Source: Methylomonas lenta
GTDB lineage: Bacteria; Pseudomonadota; Gammaproteobacteria; Methylococcales; Methylomonadaceae
DNA: 64,000 nucleotides
Assembly: GCF_001644015.1 (NCBI RefSeq)
Contig: NZ_LUUI01000101.1
Coordinates: 16,767-80,766, forward strand
Reading direction: 5' to 3'
Under the pieces are notes generated by a model. It worked only from the letters and a program-made list of their open reading frames with translations, did no database searches and was not told where the DNA came from. The translations under genes were made by a program, and so were the position numbers. Positions 16,666 to 24,483 of the stretch are shown piece by piece (position 1 is the stretch's first letter; every line of letters begins with the position of its first letter).

Positions 16666-17129
16666 CGAGCAACATTTAAGTCCCTGTCGTGATCAACGTC
16701 AACTAGCTTGCCCGACTGGCTAATGTTGCCACCGTTTATGCTGACGAATTGTCACCAGTTGAATTAGCTTCGTATCTTTTCCGTCTATCAGATTTACCCT
16801 GCGACATCGCCATAGAAATTAAGCCTGACAGTCACGGATTATGGGCAAAAAGGCAAAAGGGCCAGTAAGTGATGGGACTAAAAAAACGTTAACGGCAAAA
16901 GGCTAAAAAGGCCGGAAGGGAAGGGGGTATTAACGGGAAAGGGCTTATCCAGAAAAGGTGGAACGCTATTATCAAAATGGCCTGCCGCGCAGTGTTCTGC
17001 TAAAACCCTAGCCAGGCCTGTCAGGGTTTTAGCTTCAATTTCAACTGCCGACTCGGCAGACTTTCTCTCAAAAATGACGGATACCAAAGGCCTACGACGG
17101 GCAATCCTGACTATTTTGAGCGAGCTTTC
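16666..17129. other. Intergenic region at the left edge of the conjugative element
   Basis: These 464 bases lie between the chromosomal methyltransferase gene and pilL. They hold an inverted repeat with 10-base arms (ctaaaaccct 17000-17009, agggttttag 17023-17032) and a palindrome ctgccgactcggcag (17045-17059). Both lie within 130 bases of the pilL start and could be operators of the transfer operon. The left att site may lie here, but I see no tRNA gene or direct repeat to mark it. Confidence 0.45.
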
Positions 17130-17696
17130 ATGAATCTAAACCCCCACCATCTTGCTGGTTTGATTGTGCTGCCAAGCCTTTTGGCAATCCTAGCTGGATG
17201 CACGCCGATAAAACCAGAGCAAAACAGTCTTATGGCCTCTGAAGACAGCAAGGGCAGCCAAATTGATCCAAACCACAATCCTCAAGCTGCTGCAGAGGCA
17301 AATTTGCTACCCATTGACCAGAAAAGTGCTGCCAACCGAGCAGCACTGATCGTCCAAACCGGCCGCTACAGTGCCGTTACAGCAACACCGCTTCAGGCTC
17401 AACGGTATCCTTTGGATGTGATTATTGATGTGACGATTCCGGAGGCCTGCATCAGCATCGAACAAGCCATACGCTTTCTATTGCGGCGCAGCGGTTATAC
17501 GTTAGATATGAATATGCAAACTGATTTAATCGAACTACTGGCTAAACGGTTACCAGCAATACATCGAAAACTTGGTCCCATGCCATTAAAAGACGCACTG
17601 ACGCTAATGGTCACCCCGCACTTTGTGCTGCAGGACGAGCCGATCAAGCGGCTGATACGCTTTGTCCCCATCACTGAAAACCGGGAAGGGCTGTGA
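17130..17696 (+). CDS. pilL: ICE protein PilL (PilL_N, PFGI-1 class) lipoprotein
   Basis: The 188 residues have a lipoprotein signal (LLAILAGC, Cys about 24), then an extended linker, then the conserved PilL_N region ('RYSAVTATPLQAQRYPLDVI', 'IEQAIRFLLRRSGYTLD', 'PMPLKDALTLMVTPHFVLQ'). In PFGI-1/ICEclc-type elements this gene opens one conjugation block and is thought to take part in an outer-membrane secretin-like structure for conjugative or type IV pili. The gene downstream overlaps its stop by one base, so they form an operon. Confidence 0.85.
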   Translation: MNLNPHHLAGLIVLPSLLAILAGCTPIKPEQNSLMASEDSKGSQIDPNHNPQAAAEANLLPIDQKSAANRAALIVQTGRYSAVTATPLQAQRYPLDVIIDVTIPEACISIEQAIRFLLRRSGYTLDMNMQTDLIELLAKRLPAIHRKLGPMPLKDALTLMVTPHFVLQDEPIKRLIRFVPITENREGL

Positions 17697-18523
17697 TGAA
17701 TCTCGAACTAGAAACTGAGGCTCCAAACGATACCGATCCGGATATACGGCAACGCGAATGGCGTTCCGTGCCGCACTGGTTAAAACTCGCTGGCGGGGGA
17801 TTAGCTGCATTATTGGTGATGCTGTTGTTCTGGGTCGGCATGACCCATATTGATCCTCACAAGCCAAAGTCCATGTTCGATGTTGAGAAACAGGTCGACT
17901 ATCAAGCTAATCTGGGCAACGATTTAAAGATAGCCCCCGCAACCCCGGTGGTTTTAACACCTGCTGAAGCCTCTGACGATTCAGATAGTCCTGCCGCGGC
18001 TGACATAAAATCCCGCCCACTTGCCGCAGCGAATCAACAGATAGCTGCACTGACTCAGGCCATCACTCTGTTGAAAACAGCGTTGGCAGATCAGATCAGT
18101 CAATCCGAAGCCTGGCAAAGCCAACAAACTGATTTAATGCGTACAGTACAGCAGCAACTGACCGCACAGACCACGAAACTGGAACAACTGGAAGCGCAGT
18201 TAAAGCAAAACACCGTCGCCAAAACCAAGCCAGTCAAGCGGCCAAATTCTAAGTCAGCCAAACATCAAAAACGCAGGGTCAAATTAAAAGTACCCTTTGA
18301 TCTGGTGAGTATCGATCAATGGGGCGATCAGGCGTATCCCGTATTGCGGCATAACGGCCAGTGGCATGAAAAAACCAGCGGGCAAAGCCTGCTGGAATGG
18401 CGCATCGATTCCATTAACCGCGATACACAAACCCTGACGGTCAAAAACCCGCAGGGTCACTCGCAAACCTTGTCGATCACCTCTAATGTCAACCGCCAGG
18501 ATGGTAGCCTGAATGGCGACTAA
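17696..18523 (+). CDS. ICE bitopic membrane protein with coiled coil
   Basis: I start at the ATG at 17696, overlapping the pilL stop by one base; a GTG at 17693 is also in frame. The 275 residues have a short cytoplasmic tail, one transmembrane helix (LAALLVMLLFWVGM, about 33-54), a coiled-coil region (about 105-175, rich in Q/L/T) and a basic stretch (KPVKRPNSKSAKHQKRR). A small C-terminal beta domain follows ('VSIDQWGDQAYPVLRHNGQW'). It occurs in this place in ICEs of the class and is probably an inner-membrane to periplasm scaffold of the pilus. Confidence 0.7.
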   Translation: MNLELETEAPNDTDPDIRQREWRSVPHWLKLAGGGLAALLVMLLFWVGMTHIDPHKPKSMFDVEKQVDYQANLGNDLKIAPATPVVLTPAEASDDSDSPAAADIKSRPLAAANQQIAALTQAITLLKTALADQISQSEAWQSQQTDLMRTVQQQLTAQTTKLEQLEAQLKQNTVAKTKPVKRPNSKSAKHQKRRVKLKVPFDLVSIDQWGDQAYPVLRHNGQWHEKTSGQSLLEWRIDSINRDTQTLTVKNPQGHSQTLSITSNVNRQDGSLNGD

Positions 18524-19283
18524 ACGTTTGCTATTGATTCTCAGCGTTGTAGTGCCGCTCATTGGACTTCAAAAACCGGTGCAGGCAACCGAATCTCAGA
18601 CCAAACCAGTCAACTACACCGAATCGCAAGCCCAGTCTGTTGCCGAAGACACACTACGCCGACAAAACTGGTCGTTGTCAGTGGATGAATGGAGCCGCTA
18701 TAAAACCCTGATGCAAGGCATCCGCGGTAGCATCAGTCCGGCAAACATTTCACCGATCGAAGTGTTGGGCACCCATGCCAGGACTGATCAGGAACGCCGA
18801 CAATACGCCGAAATATGGGCCAGAATGCGCCATGACGACGCCGAGCGGATTCTGGCTTTTCAACAAGCCTATGCGGAAGCCTTTCAAACCTTATATCCCA
18901 ACGAACCGTTAATCCACCTGGCCCGCTTAAGACCCCATGCCACACCCAAACAGACTTTAGCCCCAGGCGAACGCTTATTGGTGTTCCTGCAAATCAAACA
19001 CTGCCCAGCCTGTGAAAACTTGGTGCAGCGCCTGCTACAGCAGCCGGCATTCAAAACCCGGCAGATTGATTTGTATTTTGTCGATACCCAACCGCAACGG
19101 GATGATGGCTTCATCCAGCAGTGGGCGAAACAACAGCAACTCGACAGCGCCCGCTTAAAGCAGGGCTTGATTACCTTGAACCATGATCAGGGCAACTATT
19201 TTAAAGTGACTCAGCAGCTTGTCGGAACTATGCCGCAGGTCTTTAAACTTTCGGGCAAGACCTTGGAAGCGATTCGGTTATAG
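18513..19283 (+). CDS. ICE protein, PFL_4693 family (thioredoxin-like)
   Basis: The 256 residues have a signal peptide (MATKRLLLILSVVVPLIGL at the start), a helical domain ('WSLSVDEWSRYKTLMQG', 'ARTDQERRQYAEIWARM') and a C-terminal thioredoxin-like fold with 'IKHCPACENLVQRLL' (a CxxC pair, about residue 168). This matches the PFL_4693 (TIGR03759) family. It is probably periplasmic and helps fold or check disulfide-bonded transfer proteins. It overlaps the previous gene by 11 bases. Confidence 0.82.
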   Translation: MATKRLLLILSVVVPLIGLQKPVQATESQTKPVNYTESQAQSVAEDTLRRQNWSLSVDEWSRYKTLMQGIRGSISPANISPIEVLGTHARTDQERRQYAEIWARMRHDDAERILAFQQAYAEAFQTLYPNEPLIHLARLRPHATPKQTLAPGERLLVFLQIKHCPACENLVQRLLQQPAFKTRQIDLYFVDTQPQRDDGFIQQWAKQQQLDSARLKQGLITLNHDQGNYFKVTQQLVGTMPQVFKLSGKTLEAIRL

Positions 19284-19367
19284 ACCCATGCGGCAAATGA
19301 TTGGTCAATCCGAATCAGAGCAAACCCTAGCAAAACAAAGCAGGCGATCTCTTGCCAGGTTAGATAG

Positions 19368-19952
19368 ATGACAGCAGCCGACTTTTCAATCCCATCGCCA
19401 TTGCTATCCATACCTTTATTAGGCCCCTTTATCGCTGCCTTATTCTTTGGATTGGCCCAACCCAGCGAGGCTAAAGAAACCATTCCACCCCATTATCAAC
19501 ACATTGCCGCTGAACATAAGCTGCCACCTGCCGTGTTGTATAGCATCGCCATCACCGAGAGTGGCCAAAAGCTGCGCAGCGGCAAACTGCGACCCTGGCC
19601 GTGGACGCTGAATGTGGCTGGCAAACCGATACGCTATCCGACCCGGTGGGCCGCTTGGCAAGGTCTGACGACGTATCTACAACAAGGCATCGATTTAATC
19701 GATGTCGGCATCATGCAAGTCAATTGGCGTTATCACCGGCAACAATTAGGTTCGCCCTGGCAAGCCTTGGAACCATTTCACAATACTCGTACCGGTGCTC
19801 GGATACTTAAACGCGAATACCAAAAAACCGGCGCCTGGAAAACGGCCATTGGACGCTATCATTCAGCCGGCACCCAACCCAAGCAGCAGCAACGTGCCCA
19901 ACAGTATGCGCAACGCGTATTCAAACGCATGACGCACTTACAAGGCCGGTAA
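19368..19952 (+). CDS. ICE lytic transglycosylase (SLT domain)
   Basis: The 194 residues have a signal-like N-terminus (about 1-36, PFIAALFFGLAQPSEAKE) and an SLT-type domain with catalytic glutamate in 'LYSIAITESG', 'GIMQVNWRYH' and 'NTRTGARILKREY'. Such enzymes open peptidoglycan locally so the conjugation channel can be built. It follows the PFL_4693 gene with an 84-base gap on the same strand. Confidence 0.88.
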   Translation: MTAADFSIPSPLLSIPLLGPFIAALFFGLAQPSEAKETIPPHYQHIAAEHKLPPAVLYSIAITESGQKLRSGKLRPWPWTLNVAGKPIRYPTRWAAWQGLTTYLQQGIDLIDVGIMQVNWRYHRQQLGSPWQALEPFHNTRTGARILKREYQKTGAWKTAIGRYHSAGTQPKQQQRAQQYAQRVFKRMTHLQGR

Positions 19953-19995
19953 TCATGCCTATCGCCCAGTGGTAGTAAGGAACAATACCTGTGCT

Positions 19996-20640
19996 TTACA
20001 GACCACGGGCTATTTCAGCCAGCATGTTCTGATGATTGACATAATCAATGGTAATCGTGATCTGTTTATCACCCTGCATTAAACGCAAGGCGGGATATGC
20101 GGAGACGCTCATAGCCCGTGCCGTTTGAATTTCCTGCTCTAACGCAATCGCTATTGCCGGACTGAGCAGATCTTGGTTAAAGGCAACGCAATCCAAACCG
20201 ATGTCAGCCGCACAGGCTTGCAGGGTAGGTATCAACGAAGGATTTTTGGCCTGTTGATAATAAGCCAAATGAATGGCGCGTAGCAGCCGAGTTTCACAGT
20301 CAGCACCTTGCCGCCTGGCCGCTAATAGCGCCCGGCAGGCTGGATAAGTTGATCGCACCGGCGTGTTCAAACGCCAGAAATCAAAATTAAAAACAACATC
20401 CGGCACCGTAGTTTCGATACGTCGCCAAGTCTGTTGAATTGCCCGCTGCATTTCAATGGGCATCGGCGTGCTGGTATCGGGCGCCAAGCCGCCCAGCAAA
20501 TACACAAACTCGATAGAGGCAGGTAAATCTTGTTGTAAGCCTTGTAAGCTGGCACTGAAGGCATAGCACCAGCTACACATCGGGTCATGGATATAAAACA
20601 AACGCCGTGCCGGCATCAGTGTATTCATCAAATAGCGCAA
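19996..20640 (-). CDS. DsbA-family (FrnE-like) thioredoxin-fold protein
   Basis: The 214 residues have the active-site motif CSWC (DPMCSWCYAFSASLQ, about residue 22) at the N-terminus, a long helical insert, and 'RAMSVSAYPALRL' with the cis-proline near the C-terminus. There is no signal peptide, so it looks cytoplasmic, like FrnE-type DsbA relatives. It is on the strand opposite to the transfer genes, so it is probably an accessory gene that entered the element. Confidence 0.8.
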   Translation of the reverse strand: MRYLMNTLMPARRLFYIHDPMCSWCYAFSASLQGLQQDLPASIEFVYLLGGLAPDTSTPMPIEMQRAIQQTWRRIETTVPDVVFNFDFWRLNTPVRSTYPACRALLAARRQGADCETRLLRAIHLAYYQQAKNPSLIPTLQACAADIGLDCVAFNQDLLSPAIAIALEQEIQTARAMSVSAYPALRLMQGDKQITITIDYVNHQNMLAEIARGL

Positions 20641-20800
20641 GATAGAATAGAGAATAATCTCATTGTAAGCACGGCATTGACTCCAGCGCTAGCGTCATCG
20701 TCCAGATGCAGGCTGATCAAACACCGATAGCTTCAACGATTTGCGGTGACTGATCAGCCCAAACTCAGGTAATATTCAGCTAACTGAATGGAGAGCCTCC

Positions 20801-21403
20801 ATGACTGACGTGTTACTAGTCCTTTTTATCCTTACATTGGTGTATCTCATGACAAAAACTCCCAAAATCACCCCTGAAAAGCCGACATCTACTCCAGCCA
20901 AAGCAGAACAACATGCAACGGTAGTGGCCAGTAAAACCACCGTTAAAAAAACCACTACCGCACAGAAAACCCCGAAAAAATCCCCAGAGGTCGCGACCAA
21001 AGCCCAGACTGAACAAACTCCTGCGGTCGAGGCGACTAAACCCCAAGCTGAAACGCCCGCAGCGACCATCACTTCCAGCCCCAAAGCCGAACAGCCGCAA
21101 GTTAGCAAAGTCACGCCTAAAAAACCCAGCCCAGCTAAGAAAGCCCCAACAAAGCCTGAAACCGTTGTACCAGAACCTGTCGCAGCAACACCGGAAATAT
21201 CCGCACAAGAACGCACCGGTTTGACCGCTGGCAGCATTTGGCATTATCTAGCGGCGAACGGTGCTACCTCGGTGGCAAAGTTAGTTAAAGAGCTGCCGGA
21301 AGAAGAAAAAGTCATCCAGCGCAGCATAGGCTGGTTAGCTCAGGAAGATAAAATCACACTGAGTATTATTGACCGAGCTGAGACGATTGCGCTGAAAGAA
21401 TAG
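20801..21403 (+). CDS. Winged-helix protein with low-complexity linker and N-terminal hydrophobic helix
   Basis: The 200 residues have an N-terminal hydrophobic stretch (LLVLFILTLVYLM), a long Lys/Thr/Pro/Ala-rich linker (about 20-135) and a C-terminal winged-helix domain ('GLTAGSIWHYLAANGATSVA', 'EEKVIQRSIGWLAQE') of the DUF2582 kind. A good ribosome binding site (ggagagcc) precedes the ATG at 20801; a second ATG at 20849 would give a soluble form. The gene lies between the transfer block and cargo 1. Confidence 0.75.
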   Translation: MTDVLLVLFILTLVYLMTKTPKITPEKPTSTPAKAEQHATVVASKTTVKKTTTAQKTPKKSPEVATKAQTEQTPAVEATKPQAETPAATITSSPKAEQPQVSKVTPKKPSPAKKAPTKPETVVPEPVAATPEISAQERTGLTAGSIWHYLAANGATSVAKLVKELPEEEKVIQRSIGWLAQEDKITLSIIDRAETIALKE

Positions 21404-21750
21404 CTTTGCTTGCAGGTGGTCGAAACATGACCCAATAGTTTGTACTTGTTTCGTAGAACAGGATGGCACTTTTGATCGGGCGTTAGCGGTGTCGCCAGAA
21501 ATTGCTCCATAAGATTACAGGCGTTTTGTTATGGATTTGATGGGGGTAATTGGCAAAATCCGGCCAATTGTGGCTACCGACGTTTCGACTTTTCCAGGCA
21601 GCCAAAGAATGCATATTGGTCTTTCAGTTCAGTCAAAGCTGCTTGATTGCAAGACCTAGTACCCAGTTGTGTGTTGCGCGATTTGTGAAATCAGGGATTC
21701 AGGGCTAAGTTAGAATTCCAAATGATTGATTTTTTGTAGAGTGCTTGTAA
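21404..21750. promoter_or_regulatory. Intergenic region upstream of the TIR-DGR cargo
   Basis: These 347 bases precede the TIR gene and should carry the promoter of the cargo operon. No inverted repeat longer than a few bases, terminator or RNA gene was recognised. Confidence 0.4.
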
Positions 21751-23499
21751 ATGTCATCAGAAACTAACGTAAAACGTTTTCGTATTGCCTTTTCGTTTGC
21801 CGGAGAAAAGCGCGACTTTGTCTCAAAAACCGCCCAGATATTGGCGCAGCGCTTTGGTGAAGAGAAAATTTTGTACGACAAATTTCATGAAGCAGAATTT
21901 GCCGATGCGGACTTGGCGTTTAATTTGCCCGAACTATACAAAAATGAAACCGACTTGATAGTGGCTGTATTCAGCCGTGACTATGAACAAAAGGAATGGT
22001 GTGGTTTGGAATGGCGGGTAGTCTTTTCGCTGATTAAAGAAAACCAATCAAAAAGAATACTGCTCAGCCGTTTTAATCTTATGGACGGCAAAGGCCTATT
22101 TGGGCTTGCCGGTTTCATCGATTTAGACGACAAAACCCCTCAACAATTTGCCACACTGATTCTCCAGCGCCTTGCCATTAATGAAGGCAAACCCAAAAAT
22201 CATTACTCTAACCTCGATATCGACGAGGCAACTCAGACAAAGTCCATTACCAACCAGCTCGATGTGCAACATAAAAACCTGGCAGCAAAGTCCTTAAAGA
22301 ACGCGCCGCATTTTTTCCAGGCTTTGCAACAAGACTTTGCAAACGAGCAGACCACTGAGCACATTCCAGGGTCCATTAAGGAAATGGTGGACTATTTTTC
22401 GACTTGCGTACCGGATCAAGTGCAGGAGTTGTTTTACATGGTACGCCGGGCATTAAAAGCGTTAGCAGAGGATGAACTGGATGACTCTGCCCGGAAACAA
22501 ACCACTGAAGCCGCTTCAGCGATGTACTGCCTTGCTGCAATTCGCTTGGTAGATAGAGCTGCACATGAACCAGGCAATACCATTCTGCAGGTTCCTCGCA
22601 GTGAAAATGTCATTTGCGCGATTATCGCCACCGCTTTGTTTGGCGGTAAATTACGCCTACAGTCAACGGAAAATCAATTGCCTAGCGTTGAATATGTATT
22701 CGAAATTCAGGTGCCGGCTAGCGGGGATCACATTCAATTGAGTTTTGAACGGGCGCTTTATACCGTATTATTCGAGAACGCTAAGGACGCTGGAGTCAAG
22801 GCACTGGATAATCAACCCCTGACCACGGTCGAACTCGAAGCGCTTGGATCACGGTTAGATGATATAAAACAGGTTGAGCGAGATTGCCTGGCGTTGATTA
22901 TTCATGGTTATGCCAGTCATGATTCTGCAAGACCCTTTGCCCAACACTATCAAATTCCGGTGATGTTTCCTTCCAATCAGGCGACTAACCTCTTGCTTGG
23001 CATGGGCGCAGATCGCTTGAGAGGGGAAATTAGTGAGTTTTGGAAAAGAGTAAATGGCATGCGTTCATCAGACGTTAACTCCGTCCCCCCCAACAAACCA
23101 GGAACCGAAAATATGACTAACTCTGGCATCAACATTAATGCGCCCGGCGGCACCGTTGTGCTAAGTACCGGAGCACATTCCGCCGCACAGGCGGGTACGC
23201 ATAACACCGCAAATATCGATCAACAGCAATCGGTCGATCTGTCACCATTGACGACCAAATTGAATGAACTGCAAGCCGCCATTGCCGAATTATCCTCTGC
23301 TAAAGCCAAGGACACATTTACCGGCCATCTTCAAACAGCGCAGACAGAGCTTGCCAAACCTAAGCCAGACAAAAACCTGATCAAAAAATCCTTAGAATCC
23401 GTTAAGGATGTGGGCGACGCCATCGAAGGCGGCGAGAAAATAGTCGAACTATGCATCAAAGCCTTACCATTGCTGGCCTTACTGCCTGCTGTTTTCTAA
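21751..23499 (+). CDS. TIR-domain protein, putative NADase effector
   Basis: The 582 residues begin with a TIR-type domain (about 8-150): strand A 'FRIAFSFAGEKRDFV', 'LYDKFHEAEFADADL', 'NETDLIVAVFSRDYEQKEWC' and 'WCGLEW', whose glutamate sits where TIR NAD-hydrolases have the catalytic one. The middle (about 170-450) is an unrecognised mostly helical region. It is followed by a low-complexity Asn/Gly/Ala-rich stretch ('GININAPGGTVVLSTGAHSA'), a coiled-coil-like segment and a hydrophobic end (LCIKALPLLALLPAVF). Bacterial TIR proteins deplete NAD+ or make cyclic ADP-ribose signals when a sensor fires. It stands 20 bases before the MoxR gene, as effectors do in MoxR/vWA conflict systems. The effector role is inferred. 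Confidence 0.82.
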   Translation: MSSETNVKRFRIAFSFAGEKRDFVSKTAQILAQRFGEEKILYDKFHEAEFADADLAFNLPELYKNETDLIVAVFSRDYEQKEWCGLEWRVVFSLIKENQSKRILLSRFNLMDGKGLFGLAGFIDLDDKTPQQFATLILQRLAINEGKPKNHYSNLDIDEATQTKSITNQLDVQHKNLAAKSLKNAPHFFQALQQDFANEQTTEHIPGSIKEMVDYFSTCVPDQVQELFYMVRRALKALAEDELDDSARKQTTEAASAMYCLAAIRLVDRAAHEPGNTILQVPRSENVICAIIATALFGGKLRLQSTENQLPSVEYVFEIQVPASGDHIQLSFERALYTVLFENAKDAGVKALDNQPLTTVELEALGSRLDDIKQVERDCLALIIHGYASHDSARPFAQHYQIPVMFPSNQATNLLLGMGADRLRGEISEFWKRVNGMRSSDVNSVPPNKPGTENMTNSGININAPGGTVVLSTGAHSAAQAGTHNTANIDQQQSVDLSPLTTKLNELQAAIAELSSAKAKDTFTGHLQTAQTELAKPKPDKNLIKKSLESVKDVGDAIEGGEKIVELCIKALPLLALLPAVF

Positions 23500-23519
23500 C
23501 CCCGATACCCGCGCCTAGT

Positions 23520-24479
23520 ATGAATAACACCAACCCGTTTATCGATTTAAGTGTTGAAACTCCAACCGAATTGAAACAGTGCGACCGCTTTCCCGCTGCC
23601 GGCCACCATTGGAGTCAACCCGAAAAAGATGCCTTGATTTTTGCCTTCGCTGCCCGTCGGCCGTTATTGGTACGCGGCGAAGCGGGCAGTGGCAAAAGCC
23701 AGATCGCTCGTGCAGCTGCAGCGCACCTGAAATGCGGCGAACCCTTGATTGAAGTCATTCACCCGCGCTTTGAAGCGCTGGATTTACTGTACCGCGTCGA
23801 TGTCGTTGAGCGATTGGCGGATGCGCAAATTAACCAATTGGACAGAACTCATCGAAAGTACGTCAAGCCTGGTTGTTTGTGGCAAGCGTTGTATCACATG
23901 AACAACCCAGACACTATTCCGGTGCTGCTGATCGATGAAATCGACAAAGCCGACGCCGATCTGCCGAATGCTTTGCTGGACGTGTTGGGCAACCGCAGTT
24001 TCAATGTGCCGCCGCTGGGTAACTGCACGATCCATGCCTCAGACCATCGCTGGCCGCTGATCATTATCACCACCAACGAAGAGCGCGAATTACCGCCTGC
24101 GTTTATTCGCCGTTGCGCCGTGCTCAATCTCAATCCACCCAAAGGCGATATACCATTTGTAGAATGGCTGATCCAGCGTGGCCGCGTGCATAAACATCCG
24201 ACCATTGACGACACTGCACGCCAAACCGCAGCCGAGCAAGTGTTGGATGATCGCAAAGCTGCGGAACAAGCTGGCTACCCCAAAGTGGGCTTGGCCGAAT
24301 ACATCGACTTGCTGACAGCGTTGCAGGAATTAACCGCCAACATTGCCGACGAAACTCAACGCAAAGAAAAGCAAATCGAGTGGCTGAGCAAATTGAGCGC
24401 ATACGGCCTAGTTAAACATCACAATCAGGATCAAAATCGTAAGCCTGTAGTCAGTTCAGCAACAACTGTAAACACCTAG
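23520..24479 (+). CDS. MoxR-family AAA+ ATPase of a conflict system
   Basis: I choose the ATG at 23520, just after the TIR stop; an earlier in-frame start at 23451 would overlap the TIR gene. The 319 residues have Walker A 'RGEAGSGKSQI', Walker B 'VLLIDEIDKADADLPNAL', sensor 1 'IIITTNEERELPPAF' and the arginine finger 'FIRRCAVL'. MoxR ATPases remodel partner proteins, usually with a vWA-domain co-factor. The partner here is most likely the degenerate vWA/FGE protein encoded five bases downstream. Together with the TIR gene this is the switch of the putative system. Confidence 0.9.
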   Translation: MNNTNPFIDLSVETPTELKQCDRFPAAGHHWSQPEKDALIFAFAARRPLLVRGEAGSGKSQIARAAAAHLKCGEPLIEVIHPRFEALDLLYRVDVVERLADAQINQLDRTHRKYVKPGCLWQALYHMNNPDTIPVLLIDEIDKADADLPNALLDVLGNRSFNVPPLGNCTIHASDHRWPLIIITTNEERELPPAFIRRCAVLNLNPPKGDIPFVEWLIQRGRVHKHPTIDDTARQTAAEQVLDDRKAAEQAGYPKVGLAEYIDLLTALQELTANIADETQRKEKQIEWLSKLSAYGLVKHHNQDQNRKPVVSSATTVNT

Positions 24480-24483
24480 AGCT

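Noticed and set aside
16878-17087. Minus-strand open frame before pilL
   Set aside because: Composition is dominated by repeated low-complexity bases, there is no ribosome binding site, and it covers the likely operator palindromes.
20776-21244. Two long minus-strand frames opposite the winged-helix gene
   Set aside because: They are the antisense of a Lys/Thr/Pro/Ala-rich linker and read as Gly/Phe/Cys/Val runs; the plus-strand frame has a real domain and ribosome binding site.
23451-23519. Earlier start for the MoxR gene overlapping the TIR gene
   Set aside because: It would add 23 residues without AAA+ similarity; the ATG at 23520 follows the TIR stop and fits the family start.
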